DNA of 64,000 nucleotides from JAJPKK01 sp963844635 (GCA_963844635.1 CAWJPD010000003.1:1302001-1366000); one strand, 5' to 3'; shown: positions 35,799 through 45,190, numbered from the stretch's first letter. A program made the numbers and translations. The notes: generated from the letters alone by a model not told the origin.

Positions 35799-37290
35799 GT
35801 GATGGATGCCCCGGCTGCCACCAAGCTGATCAAGGGTGCGAGCGGCGACTGGGAAGTCGTCGTCGGCATGGAGGTCCATGCCCAGGTCACGTCGCGGGCG
35901 AAGCTGTTTTCCGGCGCATCGACCGCGTTCGGCGGCGAGCCCAATTCGCATGTCTCGCTGGTCGATGCCGCGATGCCCGGCATGCTGCCGGTGATCAATG
36001 CCGAATGCGTCGACCCAGGCGGTGCGGACCGGACTCGGATTGAAGGCGCAGATCAACCTGCGCTCGGTGTTCGACCGCAAGAATTATTTCTATCCGGACC
36101 TGCCGCAGGGCTACCAGATCAGCCAATACAAGTCCCCGATCGTCGGCGAGGGCAGGTCGTGGTCGACATGCCCGAGGGAACGATCCGGGTAGGCATCGAG
36201 CGCCTTCACCTCGAACAGGATGCCGGCAAATCCGTCCATGACCGCCATCCAACCATGTCGTGCGTCGATCTCAATCGCTCCGGCGTCGCCTTGATGGAGA
36301 TCGTGTCGAAGCCGGATTTGCGTTCCGCCGAGGAGGCCAAGGCCTTTCTCGCCAAGCTGCGCGGCATCCTGCGCTATCTCGGCACCTGCGACGGCGACAT
36401 GGAGAAGGGCAATCTCCGCGCCGACGTCAACGTATCGGTGCGTCGCCCCGGCGGTCCGCTCGGCACCCGCTGCGAGATCAAGAACGTCAATTCGATCCGC
36501 TTCGTCGGCCAGGCGATCGAATAGCGAGGCGCGGCGGCAGATCGCAATCCTGGAAGACGGCGGCGCCATCGAGCAGGAGACGCGGCTCTATGATCCTGTC
36601 CGCAATGCGAGACCCGCTCGATGCGCAACAAGGAAGAGGCGCACGATTATCGCTATTTCCCTGATCCCGACCTGCTGCCGCTGGAGTTGACGCGAAGAGG
36701 TGGTGGCGCACCTCAAGAAGTCCCTGCCCGAATTGCCGGACGAGAAGAAGGCGCGATTCATCTCGGAGTTCGGGCTCTCGAGTCTATGACGCCGGCGTGC
36801 TGGTCGCAGAGCGCGAGAGTGCGGACTTCTTTGAAGCCGTGGCAATGCGTCCGAACGGGAGCCGCAGGGACGCCAAGCTCGCCGCCAACTGGGTTCTGAA
36901 CGAGCTGTTCGGTCGGCTCAACAAGGAAGGTAGGGCGATCGCCGGCTCGCCGGTCTCGGCGGCCCAACTCGGTGCGATCCTGGATCTGATTGCGGAGGGC
37001 ACCATCTCCGGCAAAATCGCCAAGGACGTGTTCGAGATCGTCTGGACGGAAGGCGGCGATCCGCGCGCTTATTGTCGAACAGCGTGGCATTGAAGCAGGT
37101 AACCGACGTTTCGCTGCGATCGAACGGCTGGTCGACGAGATCATCGCCGCAAATCCCGGACAAGGTCGCGCAGGCGAAAGCAAAGCCTGCCATGCTCGGC
37201 TGGTTCGTCGGCCAGGTGATGAAGTCATCCGGCGGCAAAATAAATCCGCAGGTCGCGAACGAACTTCTCAAGGCGAAGCTTGGTCTATGA
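35799..37290 (+). pseudogene. gatB: Glu/Asp-tRNA amidotransferase subunit B, many apparent indels
   Basis: GatB is the kinase/tRNA-binding subunit of the amidotransferase. Conserved blocks run in order through all three frames: WEVVVGMEVHAQVTSRAKLF, TGLGLKAQINLRSVFDRKNY, QGYQISQYKSPIV, MPEGTIRVGIERLHLEQDAG, KPDLRSAEEAKAFLAKLRGI, then HDYRYFPDPDLLPLELT, AANWVLNELFGRLN, and GKINPQVANELLKAKLGL at the end. Frame changes are seen near 36010, 36157, 36523 (an extra G creating TAG), 36608, 36692, 36782, 37067, and two or more between 37090 and 37160. Repaired, it is close to the normal 490-500 residues. Nothing but indels separates it from a healthy gatB. Confidence 0.93.
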
Positions 37291-37865
37291 ACGGTTCCTT
37301 GCGCCGCTTGCAGCTGCGCGCCGAGCATCGCCAAGAGGGTCGGAACGGTCGGCGCATCGCGACCGGCACAGCGCGCAGCAGCAAGGCGGCAGCGCGCAAA
37401 TGCGAATCGTTTGATGCCGAATCGCGCGCTCGATCGTGCGCTCTGGACCGGTTGCCGGCTGATCGGGCCGTCCTCGGGCAGGATGTACGCAGAATTTTTT
37501 TCCTCGCGCGATCGCTTGCAATGCGACCGTGTTTTGTCGCGCCGGTGCCGGTCGAAGAGTTGTCGAGCGGGCACCGAAAGGCCGTCGAGGGAACCTTCGT
37601 AAGTTGACGAAATATCGATTTCATCGACATTTCTTTACTTCGAGGTCAGCGGCGCGGGTGGCGGTGCGCGCTCGCTCTTCACTCCGAGATTCGATCGTGG
37701 AAAATATCTTCGACACCGCGCGGCAAGCGCGATCGCGCGACTTCGTACACGTTTCTTTAATGCAGAAGCTGTTTTTTTTGTCGTGCTGTAGTAATCGATT
37801 TGAGGTGCCCACGATTCGCGCGGGCACTGATGCACACCGCCACCAGACTTGGCTAGGAGGGCAGC
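37291..37865. other. Gap between gatB and the Lys-rich peptide gene
   Basis: Several frames are open but none has a plausible start plus domain. The last part (37600-37860) is less GC-rich and probably carries the promoter of the small basic peptide. Confidence 0.4.
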
Positions 37866-37961
37866 ATGGTGAAGAAGGCAGCTACGAAGGCGAAACCCGC
37901 CGCGAAGAAGAAGGCTCCGGCGAAGCGCAAGCCCGCCGCCACGAAGGCGAAGAAGAAGTAA
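37866..37961 (+). CDS. 31-residue Lys/Ala/Pro-rich peptide resembling a histone H1 tail
   Basis: A very short frame, MVKKAATKAKPAAKKKAPAK then RKPAATKAKKK, stopping at TAA. Fourteen of 31 residues are lysine or arginine and the rest mostly Ala, Pro and Thr, the AKP-repeat composition of bacterial H1-like and Hc1-like DNA-binding proteins. CTAGGAGGGCAGC directly before the ATG is one of the strongest ribosome sites in the window, which supports translation. It may bind DNA or RNA non-specifically; this is inference from composition. Confidence 0.72.
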   Translation: MVKKAATKAKPAAKKKAPAKRKPAATKAKKK

Positions 37962-38526
37962 GCGGAGCGGACCTTCGAACCGTTCGGCGACCCCACGTTC
38001 AATTGGCGGCATCGGATCCATGATTGCAAGGCAGTCGGCGGAGATGTCGTCAGGGTCGCGACGGAAGGCGTCGGCGAGACCGAGGGGCGAACCTCCCAGC
38101 CGGCCAATGCAAGTCGGATCGGCTCGGGCTTTCAGGCGCGATGCTCGCGCCCAAGAGGTTGGTGGAAAGACCGACAGGTTGGCGCCGCCTTTCGCCGACG
38201 CCTCGTTTGAAATGTCCGGTGACGAACAGGCGCCGGGCAACCCATCCTTCAGCTCGAAACGTAGGGGCGCAGTCGCTTGATTGCGTCGGCTGGAAGCGTT
38301 GCCTCACGGCTCGAGGTGCAATGCGCTTGTGCTTATTGCGTGCCCTACGAGCCGCCCTGGATGAGGGGTTGGGCAGCTCGCCACCGTAATGGTCCGGGCT
38401 GCCGGTTCCTATCATTTGGCGGCTTGATGTAGCGAGTCTCGCCAAACCACCTGCCGAGGGTGCCAAATGATGGAGGCCCTGACCGGGCCGCGCCGTCGCA
38501 GTCCCGCTGTCCCGATCGAGGAGGAT
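37962..38526. other. Gap after the Lys-rich peptide
   Basis: Open frames on both strands lack domain character and ribosome sites. No gene is called. Confidence 0.4.
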
Positions 38527-38630
38527 TAGCGCCTGATCCCGTAAAGTTGCAGACTTTTCGGACAAGATCGTGCGCAAAATCAATGATAATCGAGCGGGAG
38601 GCGGTTCAAATTGAACGCATCCCGCTCTAA
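38527..38630 (+). repeat. Dispersed repeat, family A
   Basis: TAGCGCCTGATCCCGTAAAG, GACTTTTCGGACAAGATCGT, GAGCGGGAGGCGGTTCAAAT and TGAACGCATCCCGCTCTAAG occur in order. Confidence 0.85.
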
Positions 38631-38737
38631 GGGTTCCCGCGAGAATACGAGAATAACTGAAGCGTTGTTGCCGCAGTTCGTCGCATCAGCGTGATGGTTT
38701 CTGCCAATGACCGCAGCAGTCATTTTCGCGGGTGAGC

Positions 38738-39331
38738 TTACCCGTCGGTGAGCGCGTTGTTATCAAAACCGCTGATCTGCAGGTCGTAGCCAAAGACGTC
38801 ATCGAGATGGAGGCTGTAAAGCCCTCCTTCGCGAACGTTCTTTACTCCCATCGCGATCAGCCGGGCTTTCGCCTTGTCACGGTTAAAATCGGCGACGGTG
38901 AGACCGATATGGTCGATCACCGCTTCGGGCTGCGGCCGCGCCGCCCGCGCCACAGCAGCGGCGTTGGCCGGCGCCTGGTTGGGGTTGCGCGTGCGCGCGA
39001 TCAGGAAGGTGAGCGGGACGTCCTTTGCCGTGACGTTGTATGGCTGCTCACCCATTTTGCCGAACGGCAGCGTCACTTCGGTGTCCTTGAGGCCCACTTG
39101 GTCGAGATTGAATATCCTAGAATACCAATCTCCCGCCTGTCGGAAATTCGGGCAGGTATAGGATATGTGGTTGACCAGGGCGACCTTGAGGTTAGGCGCG
39201 GCCGTGGCGGATTTGGTTTCGCTGGTTGCGGCTCCTGCGGTGGCGGCAAGCGTCAGCGTCTCGATCAGGCGCCGGCGACTGATTTTTCCGTTCTCGAACT
39301 CATCGAGCTTCGTTGCGACAAAACCGAACAT
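38738..39331 (-). CDS. VOC (glyoxalase/bleomycin-resistance fold) protein with Tat-like signal, copy 1
   Basis: The 197-residue product has a short lead (FGFVATKLDEFENGK), then a twin-arginine-type signal ISRRRLIETLTLAATAGAAT, and a VOC domain with VNHISYTCPNFRQAGDWYSR, VIDHIGLTVADFNRDKAKAR and LDDVFGYDLQISG. VOC proteins bind a metal and a small substrate; the H in NHISYTC and the H in DHIGLTV are likely ligands. The reaction is unknown. The ATG at 39331 has GGGGAC upstream; an in-frame ATG at 39349 overlaps the stop of the preceding gene. It is a tandem paralogue of the gene 18 bp upstream. Confidence 0.82.
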   Translation of the reverse strand: MFGFVATKLDEFENGKISRRRLIETLTLAATAGAATSETKSATAAPNLKVALVNHISYTCPNFRQAGDWYSRIFNLDQVGLKDTEVTLPFGKMGEQPYNVTAKDVPLTFLIARTRNPNQAPANAAAVARAARPQPEAVIDHIGLTVADFNRDKAKARLIAMGVKNVREGGLYSLHLDDVFGYDLQISGFDNNALTDG

Positions 39332-39348
39332 GGTGGAGTCCCCTGGCA

Positions 39349-39873
39349 TTATTTGAACGCGTTCTCTTCTTCCGAAGACGCGAGTTGCACCGGGTAATTG
39401 AACGGGTCGAGCACGTTCACGTTGCCACTGCGTGCTGTAAACGGGCGCCCGCTCGCCTTGAGACCGGCGTCGACGCGCGCATCGCTCCAATCGGAAATCG
39501 TGTAGCAGATGTGGTCGACCATGGCCTGCGCTGGCGGTCGCGTGCTCGGAGTGGCGGTGCGGGCAACAACGAACTGGCCGCCTTTGCCGGGCTCGGGGCC
39601 GAACATCAAATTCGCCCGCTTACCGCTGTCTTTTCCGGGGGTGCTCTCCATGCCAAGGACCGAGGCGTACCAGTCGCGCGCCTTGGCGTAATCCGGGCAG
39701 GTGTACGAGATGTGGTTGACGCCGATGAGTTTGAACCCACTCTCCGGTTCCGCCTTTGCGGCATCGCCGGCGGCGTAGACGGTCGCGGCAAGAGCAACGG
39801 TTTCGCAGAATTCGCGGCGACTGAGTTTGCCGCTTTCGAAGTTTTTCACGAGATCAGCAATGAAGCGTTCCAT
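39349..39873 (-). CDS. VOC fold protein with Tat-like signal, copy 2
   Basis: The 174-residue product has the same plan as its downstream paralogue: a lead (ERFIADLVKNFESGK), a signal LSRREFCETVALAATVYAAG, then VNHISYTCPDYAKARDWYAS, MVDHICYTISDWSDARVDAG and LDPFNYPVQLASS. The conserved NHISYTCP and D-H-I motifs show common descent of the two. GGGAGGACCAGC precedes the ATG at 39873. The lead before the twin arginines is about 17 residues, conserved in both, and might be a recognition element. Together they form a two-gene operon of exported VOC proteins. Confidence 0.83.
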   Translation of the reverse strand: MERFIADLVKNFESGKLSRREFCETVALAATVYAAGDAAKAEPESGFKLIGVNHISYTCPDYAKARDWYASVLGMESTPGKDSGKRANLMFGPEPGKGGQFVVARTATPSTRPPAQAMVDHICYTISDWSDARVDAGLKASGRPFTARSGNVNVLDPFNYPVQLASSEEENAFK

Positions 39874-39906
39874 GCTGGTCCTCCCAGTTCGAGTGCATGC
39901 CGAGCC

Positions 39907-40008
39907 TAGCGCATCATCCCGAAAAGTTGCAGACTTTTCGGACGAGATCATGCGCAAACTCAAAGGGAACCAAGTGGGAGGCGGTCCAAGCTGAACGCAT
40001 CCTGCTCC
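39907..40008 (+). repeat. Dispersed repeat, family A
   Basis: TAGCGCATCATCCCGAAAAG, GACTTTTCGGACGAGATCAT, AGTGGGAGGCGGTCCAAGCT and GAACGCATCCTGCTCC match the family, with several changes in the second half. Confidence 0.8.
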
Positions 40009-40251
40009 GGCCGCGAATGGGCAGCTTCGCAACGTCAGTCTGTGGCGGAGCGGGGCAGTTCCGGCGGCGTCGCGGGTGGCGCGCCGCCGCTCCGTTTCCT
40101 GCAATAAAAGGCAGCCATTGCTTCTCTTAACCTGGGAGCGCTGCGCTCGAATTGCTCGTTGGTCTCGCGCGGGCAAAGGAATGCGCGCCGGCGGCTTTTT
40201 TTGTGGCCAACGGCGTTTGCCAACGCCCAAATATTCGGGAGGAATTGCTGG

Positions 40252-41010
40252 ATGACGACGCCACGCCGCAAACTCATTGCCGGCAATTGGAAAATGAACG
40301 GCGTGCGCGCCTCGGCTGCGGAATTCGAGAGGATCGTCGCTGGAGCCGCCCCTTTTCGTCAGCATATGGATCTGATGGTGCTGCCGCCCGCGACATTGAT
40401 TGGGTGTTTTGCAAAAGTCTCCGCGGGAGCGGTTGCGCTGGGAGGACAGGATTGTCACGCGGAGCCTTTCGGCGCCTTCACCGGCGATATTTCGGCTGAA
40501 ATGTTGGCAGATCTCGGAGCGAGCGCCGTGATCGCCGGCCATTCGGAGCGGCGAACCCATCATCATGAGTTCGATGCCGAGGTGAAACGCAAAGTGGCGG
40601 CAGCCTGGCGGGCGCAGCTCGTCGCCATTCTTTGTGTCGGTGAGACCGGTGATGAACGAGCGGGCGGCAGCACGGCGACCGTTGTGCGAAGCCAGCTTGA
40701 TGGTTCCATTCCCGATGGCGCAAGGACAGAAAACCTTGTGATCGCCTACGAACCGGTGTGGGCGATCGGTTCCGGGCGCACGCCGTCGAGCGCGGACATC
40801 ATGGCCGTCCACGTATTGATCCGAAGCTGTCTCGACGCTCGGTTCGACGGGGCAGGGCAGGGGGTCCGCATTCTGTATGGCGGCTCAGTGACGACGGCCA
40901 ACGCGGCGCAAATTTTGGCATTGGGCGATGTGGATGGCGCGCTGGTCGGCGGGGCCAGCCTGAAAGCCGACCAGTTTCTGGCGATTGCGGCGGCTGCAGT
41001 TCGCAAATAG
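40252..41010 (+). CDS. tpiA: Triose-phosphate isomerase
   Basis: Glycolytic and gluconeogenic TIM-barrel enzyme that interconverts dihydroxyacetone phosphate and glyceraldehyde 3-phosphate. The 252-residue product has LIAGNWKMNG (Asn and catalytic Lys), VIAGHSERR (catalytic His), VIAYEPVWAIGSG (catalytic Glu) and the phosphate-binding ILYGGSVTTANA and LVGGASL. The ATG at 40252 follows CGGGAGGAATTGCTGG. The next usual neighbour in this order, secG, is absent and a lipoprotein gene follows instead, so this may be the second, catabolic-type copy that many rhizobia carry rather than the housekeeping gene. That is an inference. Confidence 0.95.
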   Translation: MTTPRRKLIAGNWKMNGVRASAAEFERIVAGAAPFRQHMDLMVLPPATLIGCFAKVSAGAVALGGQDCHAEPFGAFTGDISAEMLADLGASAVIAGHSERRTHHHEFDAEVKRKVAAAWRAQLVAILCVGETGDERAGGSTATVVRSQLDGSIPDGARTENLVIAYEPVWAIGSGRTPSSADIMAVHVLIRSCLDARFDGAGQGVRILYGGSVTTANAAQILALGDVDGALVGGASLKADQFLAIAAAAVRK

Positions 41011-41222
41011 CAAATGAAGCGGGACCGTCGCTCGGAAAACGGCAAATGCTGCCGAAGGGCGTTCGTGGTATTGACGATCGAGGTTCTCTGCGCAACCTTT
41101 GCTTGCCGCGGCGCCCGGCTCCGGTGAGAGCGGTGGAGCATGCTGGAGACCTGCGGTCCGGGGGCGAGCATTTTTGGCTGGGGGATGTCGTGGAAACAGA
41201 TTGCGTTGCGTGCGTGCGAGAT

Positions 41223-41591
41223 GTGCCGGCGCCTCGCCTGGCCCGGGTAGCATTGTTTATCGCCATGACCCTCATGCTCGCTGGCTGCGGGGCCACCGGT
41301 CGAACTGCGCCGAGCAGTACCGGCAGTACCGTCGGCCCGGGCTCGCCCAATTTTGATTTCAGGGCGGCGCGGCGCGACTGCTTGACGGAAATGAGCCAGC
41401 GCAACTTGCCGCCCGACGTGCTCAATGACCCGGGCGGCCGTTCCTACCTCTCCGACTGCATGAGATTGCGCGGCTTCGATCTCGCCGCCGGCGGACCGAT
41501 CCAAACCGACAGCACGAACGCGAGCGGCGCGGCGCCCGCGGCCACACCGCCTGCCGCTACCCCAAGTGCACGTCCCACGCCTTCACGATGA
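41223..41591 (+). CDS. Small putative lipoprotein
   Basis: The frame encodes a hydrophobic lead ending in a clear lipobox, MTLMLAGCG, and a mature part of about 100 residues with FDFRAARRDCLTEMSQRNLP, SYLSDCMRLRGFDL and a Pro/Ala/Thr-rich tail. Two cysteines (in RRDCLT and LSDCMR) could form a disulphide. The GTG at 41223 is one of several possible starts; an ATG 14 codons later would leave too short a signal. It is convergent with the two-component kinase gene, whose stop is 10 bp away. Function unknown. Confidence 0.62.
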   Translation: MPAPRLARVALFIAMTLMLAGCGATGRTAPSSTGSTVGPGSPNFDFRAARRDCLTEMSQRNLPPDVLNDPGGRSYLSDCMRLRGFDLAAGGPIQTDSTNASGAAPAATPPAATPSARPTPSR

Positions 41592-41601
41592 GCGTCTCGC
41601 C

Positions 41602-43032
41602 TCAGGCTGGCGATGGCGACGGTGCCGGAGGCCTGGTCTCCGGCTCCAGCGTAAAAGAGGGAAACACCAGGCGGATTTCGACGCCGGGCGCTCGATCGAG
41701 CAGTTCGACATGTGCCCCGTGCAGGCGCGCGACCGCGGCGACGAGGCTCAGCCCGAGACCGTTGCCAGGAGTGTGCCGGCTTCGCTCCAGCCGATAGAAG
41801 CGTTTGAACACGTGATCGTGTTCGTCGAGGGGGATTCCCGGCCCATCATCGGCCACGGAAATCACGGCGCCGCGCTCGCTTTCGTGTACCGCCACAACCA
41901 CCCGCCCGTTTTCGCGCCCGTGCTTGATGGCATTATCAACGATATTCGATATGGCATCGAACAGGAGGTCGCGGTCCCCGGGGATGACGGTCTGGTCATT
42001 TCCGAGCACCTCGAGGCGGCCGCCCGCGGCCTCCGCAGCGGCATCAAAGAGTTCGGCAACGTCGCGCGCCACCGTGACGAGATCGACTTGGCGAAAGCCC
42101 GCCATCTGATTGGTCGCATCGATGCGCGAGATGCGCATCAACGAGGTGAACATGCCGAGAACGCCGTCCAATTCGGCCATGATGTCGCCGATCAGAGACT
42201 TGTCACGGGAACGGTCGTCTCCGGGAATGGATTGAGCCTTTTCCAGTCGACTGCGCATACGCGTGAGCGGGGTGCGCAGATCGTGTGCGACATTGTCGGT
42301 GAACTCCGCACTTCCCCCATCAGGGTTTCGATGCGGTCGAGCATGGTATTGAGATTGGCGGCAAGTTCGTCCCATTCGTCGTGGGTGCCCCGCAGCGGTA
42401 TGCGCTGGTCGAGGCCGGTTTGCATGATCGCCCTGCTGATGGCGTTGATCGCTTCGATCCGCCCTACGGTCCGGCGGGTCACGTAAAGGCTGGCGACGCC
42501 GGCGAGGACGAAAATCAGCGCGATCACCAGCAGGATCGCGATGTCGATCTTGCGAATGAATGCGTCGAGATCGCCGACATCCTCGCCGACCAGCAGATGG
42601 CTCTTATCCGCAAGTGTCGCGAAATGTGCGCGCAGGCGCGGGGTGGGCACTGACGTCGGTTCCGACCTGCTGAAGTCACCCCGTCCGGCCTCGCCCTCCA
42701 GCGCAGAGGGCCAGGAGGGCAGGTTTCCTGCGAGGAGAACGAACGAGTTCATCCGCGAGCGCGTAGACACGATCAGCTCTTTTTTGCGCGAGGCGCAGGT
42801 TGATCGCCTCGATGAGTTCGTTGCGTCCGCCGTTCGCAAAGTTCTGCTCAAGGTCGGCCAGCTCTACGGAAAGCGCCCGGTCCGTGCGACCCAAGACGTA
42901 GGATGTGGTCGACCAATAGACATAGCCGAACAGCGCGATGACCACGGCGCCGAAAACCGCAATGTTGATGAGTGCCAGCCTGAACGTGGAGGATCGAAAC
43001 GTCTTAATCAGCAGCACGGAGACAATACCCAA
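41602..43032 (-). pseudogene. Membrane sensor histidine kinase, two apparent frameshifts
   Basis: The sensor of a two-component pair with the OmpR-type regulator directly upstream (29-nt overlap). In order: a first membrane helix (RLALINIAVFGAVVIALFGY), a periplasmic part, a frame change near 42754, FVLLAGNLPSW and the second helix (IAILLVIALIFVLAGVASLY), HAMP (NLNTMLDRIETLMGEV), a frame change near 42308, the dimerisation motif FTDNVAHDLRTPLTRMRSRL with the phospho-acceptor histidine, and an ATPase domain with NIVDNAIKHG, DDGPGIP and GNGLGLSLVAAVA. Restored length is about 475 residues. The ligand cannot be told from sequence. Confidence 0.87.
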
Positions 43033-43720
43033 TGCCGCGAACGGTATGGATCAGCGGAAGCGATCGCTGGCCGTCGACTTTGCGTCGAACGCGGCCGACA
43101 TAGACATCGATGATATTGGTCGTCGGATCAAAGTGAATATCCCAAATGTGCTGTAGCAACATCGCGCGCGGAACGATCTGCCCCTCGTTGCGGACGAGAT
43201 ATTCCAGAACCTGGAATTCGCGCGGCAGCAATTCGATGGCGCGTCCGGATCGGCTCGCGGTTCGCGCGACCAGATCGAGCTGGAGATCGCCAACCCGCAA
43301 CACGGTCTCCTTGACCACGGTATCGCTGCGCCTGGCAAGCGCGTCTACGCGGGCCAGCAATTCCGCGAAGGCAAACGGCTTTACGAGGTAATCATCCCCA
43401 CCGGCACGCAGTCCGCGTACCCGGTCGTCGATCTCACCCAGCGCGCTCACAATCAGGGCTGGCGTGACAATGCCTTCTCGTCGCAGGCGGCGTATGACGG
43501 TCAATCCGTCGATGCCGGGAAGCATGCGATCAATTGTCAGCACCGCATAGTCGCCGCAACGTCCACGCTCAAGACCCTCGTCGCCCGTGATTGCGAGGTC
43601 GACCTGATAGCCGCTGCCGGCCAGAGAGTCGACGAGGTGCGCAGCAGTCGCGGGATCATCCTCGATTACTAAAATGTGACGTCGCCCCTCACCCATTCCT
43701 GTCTCCGAGCTTGATGGCAC
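43004..43720 (-). CDS. OmpR/PhoB-family response regulator
   Basis: Receiver plus winged-helix DNA-binding protein of 238 residues. The receiver shows HILVIEDDPATAAHLVDSL, VLTIDRMLPGIDGL (phospho-aspartate), and DDYLVKPFAFAELLARV with the conserved lysine. The C-terminal half has LLPREFQVLEYLVRNEGQIV and TTNIIDVYVGRVRRKVD, then LIHTVRGIGYCL. A start eight codons later at 43696 (MGEGRRHIL) is also possible. The gene leads a two-gene operon with the sensor kinase. A pair of direct repeats 37-67 bp upstream is a candidate autoregulatory site. Confidence 0.93.
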   Translation of the reverse strand: MPSSSETGMGEGRRHILVIEDDPATAAHLVDSLAGSGYQVDLAITGDEGLERGRCGDYAVLTIDRMLPGIDGLTVIRRLRREGIVTPALIVSALGEIDDRVRGLRAGGDDYLVKPFAFAELLARVDALARRSDTVVKETVLRVGDLQLDLVARTASRSGRAIELLPREFQVLEYLVRNEGQIVPRAMLLQHIWDIHFDPTTNIIDVYVGRVRRKVDGQRSLPLIHTVRGIGYCLRAAD

Positions 43721-43756
43721 AAGACATCGGCGAGCATTGTAGTCAATAAATGGTGA

Positions 43757-43787
43757 TGTCAGAAACTGACATTTTTGTCAGAAACTG
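43757..43787 (-). promoter_or_regulatory. Direct-repeat candidate operator upstream of the response regulator
   Basis: TGTCAGAAACTG occurs twice, at 43757-43768 and 43776-43787, 19 bp apart start to start (about two helical turns), which fits tandem binding of an OmpR-type regulator. A partial third CTGTCGCATT follows. The site lies between the regulator gene and the divergent YceI gene and could serve both. Confidence 0.6.
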
Positions 43788-43995
43788 TCGCATTCGTCAT
43801 TTGAGTTTTTTATTTCGTTTGTCTATCCCAACCGCAATCCGAAGTCGGTCGCGTCGCGCGCGATAACTCAGGCAGTTGGATCTTCATCGCCGTCTGCGGG
43901 TGCCCGCGGCGAGCCGGTTCTGTCGGCACACATGGAGCAGCGTCACCATGCTTACTTTCGAGTGACATTCAAGCGTTACTTCGGGGGGTATTGCC

Positions 43996-44598
43996 ATGAA
44001 CGAATTCAGTCGCCCTTGGTGGCCGGCGCGGCGGCTTGGGGTCATCTCCACCGCATCGCTGTTGTTTTTCGCCGATGCGCCCATAGCGACGGCGGCGCAA
44101 GGTTGGCGCATCGACGAGGCTCACACGTCGATCGGCTTCAAGATCGACGCCGTCGGTTTTCCTGCGACGCGTGGTCACTTCAACCGATATTCCGGACGCA
44201 TCTTCATCGATCTACAACGGCCGGCAAAAAGCTTTACCAGCTTCACCGTGTACGCGGCCTCGGTCGATCTCGGTTCGCGGTCCTTCGATGGCTTCGTCAA
44301 AGGCGCCACTCTGTTGAATGTCGGACGCTATCCGACGCTGAGCTTCACGTCGACCGAGGTAAACAAGCTCGATGCGAACACGGTCCGCGTGGTCGGCGAT
44401 CTCACCATGCTTGGTGTCACGAGGCCGATCACGTTGATTGTGAAGGTTGAAACCGATGCAGCAGCGAAAGGCGGAATCATCGGTTTTGTGGCTACGACAA
44501 CCGTCGCACGTTCGAGCTTCGGCATGACGTTCGGGATTCCGATCATTGACGATTTGCTCGAAATAACGGTGCAGACTCGTGCTGTCGCCGATGAATGA
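43996..44598 (+). CDS. YceI-family periplasmic lipocalin-like protein
   Basis: YceI proteins are extended beta-barrels that bind isoprenoid chains such as ubiquinone. The 200-residue product has a signal (cleavage near ATAAQ), then GWRIDEAHTSIGFKIDAVGF, FIDLQRPAKSFTSFTVYAAS, SFDGFVKGATLLNVGRYPTL, FTSTEVNKLDANTVRVVGDL and TMLGVTRPITLIVKV, all typical. It overlaps the next gene by 8 nt at ATGAATGA. A YceI-b561 pair is common and suggests a periplasmic quinone-handling or redox role. A two-component system is divergent to it. Confidence 0.92.
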   Translation: MNEFSRPWWPARRLGVISTASLLFFADAPIATAAQGWRIDEAHTSIGFKIDAVGFPATRGHFNRYSGRIFIDLQRPAKSFTSFTVYAASVDLGSRSFDGFVKGATLLNVGRYPTLSFTSTEVNKLDANTVRVVGDLTMLGVTRPITLIVKVETDAAAKGGIIGFVATTTVARSSFGMTFGIPIIDDLLEITVQTRAVADE

Positions 44599-45190
44599 GG
44601 GCTCTCGCGCCTGGCCGTTACCGATCAGGTTTTTTCACTGGCTGAGCGCTGTGCTGGTGCTGGGCCTGGTCGGGCTCGGGTTCGTCATGGTGCAGGTCAT
44701 TCAAGACCCGGCCGAGCGGTTCGATCTTACGCAAAGTCATAAGAGCATCGGCGTTGTCGTTTTTGCCTTGACGCTCGCAAGGCTCCTCCTGAGGTTTGTT
44801 TTGACGACACCGAAGCAGGAGCCAAGGGGGCCTCGCCTGCGGCTTGCTGCGAACGGAGTGCATTCCCTCCTTTACGGGTTGCTGGCGTTGATGCCGTTGT
44901 CCGGCTGGCTGATGGCATCGACGACTCCGGTACGAATCCCGACCACCGTATTTGGGCTGTTTGAACTGCCCTATCCGTTGGCGCCGGACCTTGCTGTCTA
45001 CCTGACGATACACCGCCTACATGCCGCGTCGGCGATTGCGCTCGCGACCCTCATCGCGGGCCACGCCAGCGCTGCCCTGGTCCATGCCTTGTGGTGGCGC
45101 GACGGCACGCTCGCGCGGATGACATTCGCGCGGTGCCGCGAGGATGCACAGAGGAGCCGTATGCGCAGGCAGCCAAGCGGGGCGGGATAG
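44591..45190 (+). CDS. Cytochrome b561 family protein paired with YceI
   Basis: Four-helix haem b protein. Histidines appear in RFFHWLSAV, LTQSHKSIGVV, AANGVHSLLYG, and TIHRLHAASAIALATLIAGH followed by ALVHALWWRDG. ATG 44591 (MNEGSRAWP) overlaps the YceI stop; the longer frame to 44579 is less likely. The C-terminus is a basic tail of about 25 residues (RCREDAQRSRMRRQPSGAG) not usual for the family. The protein is moderately similar in plan to the one at 10097-10639. Confidence 0.9.
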   Translation: MNEGSRAWPLPIRFFHWLSAVLVLGLVGLGFVMVQVIQDPAERFDLTQSHKSIGVVVFALTLARLLLRFVLTTPKQEPRGPRLRLAANGVHSLLYGLLALMPLSGWLMASTTPVRIPTTVFGLFELPYPLAPDLAVYLTIHRLHAASAIALATLIAGHASAALVHALWWRDGTLARMTFARCREDAQRSRMRRQPSGAG

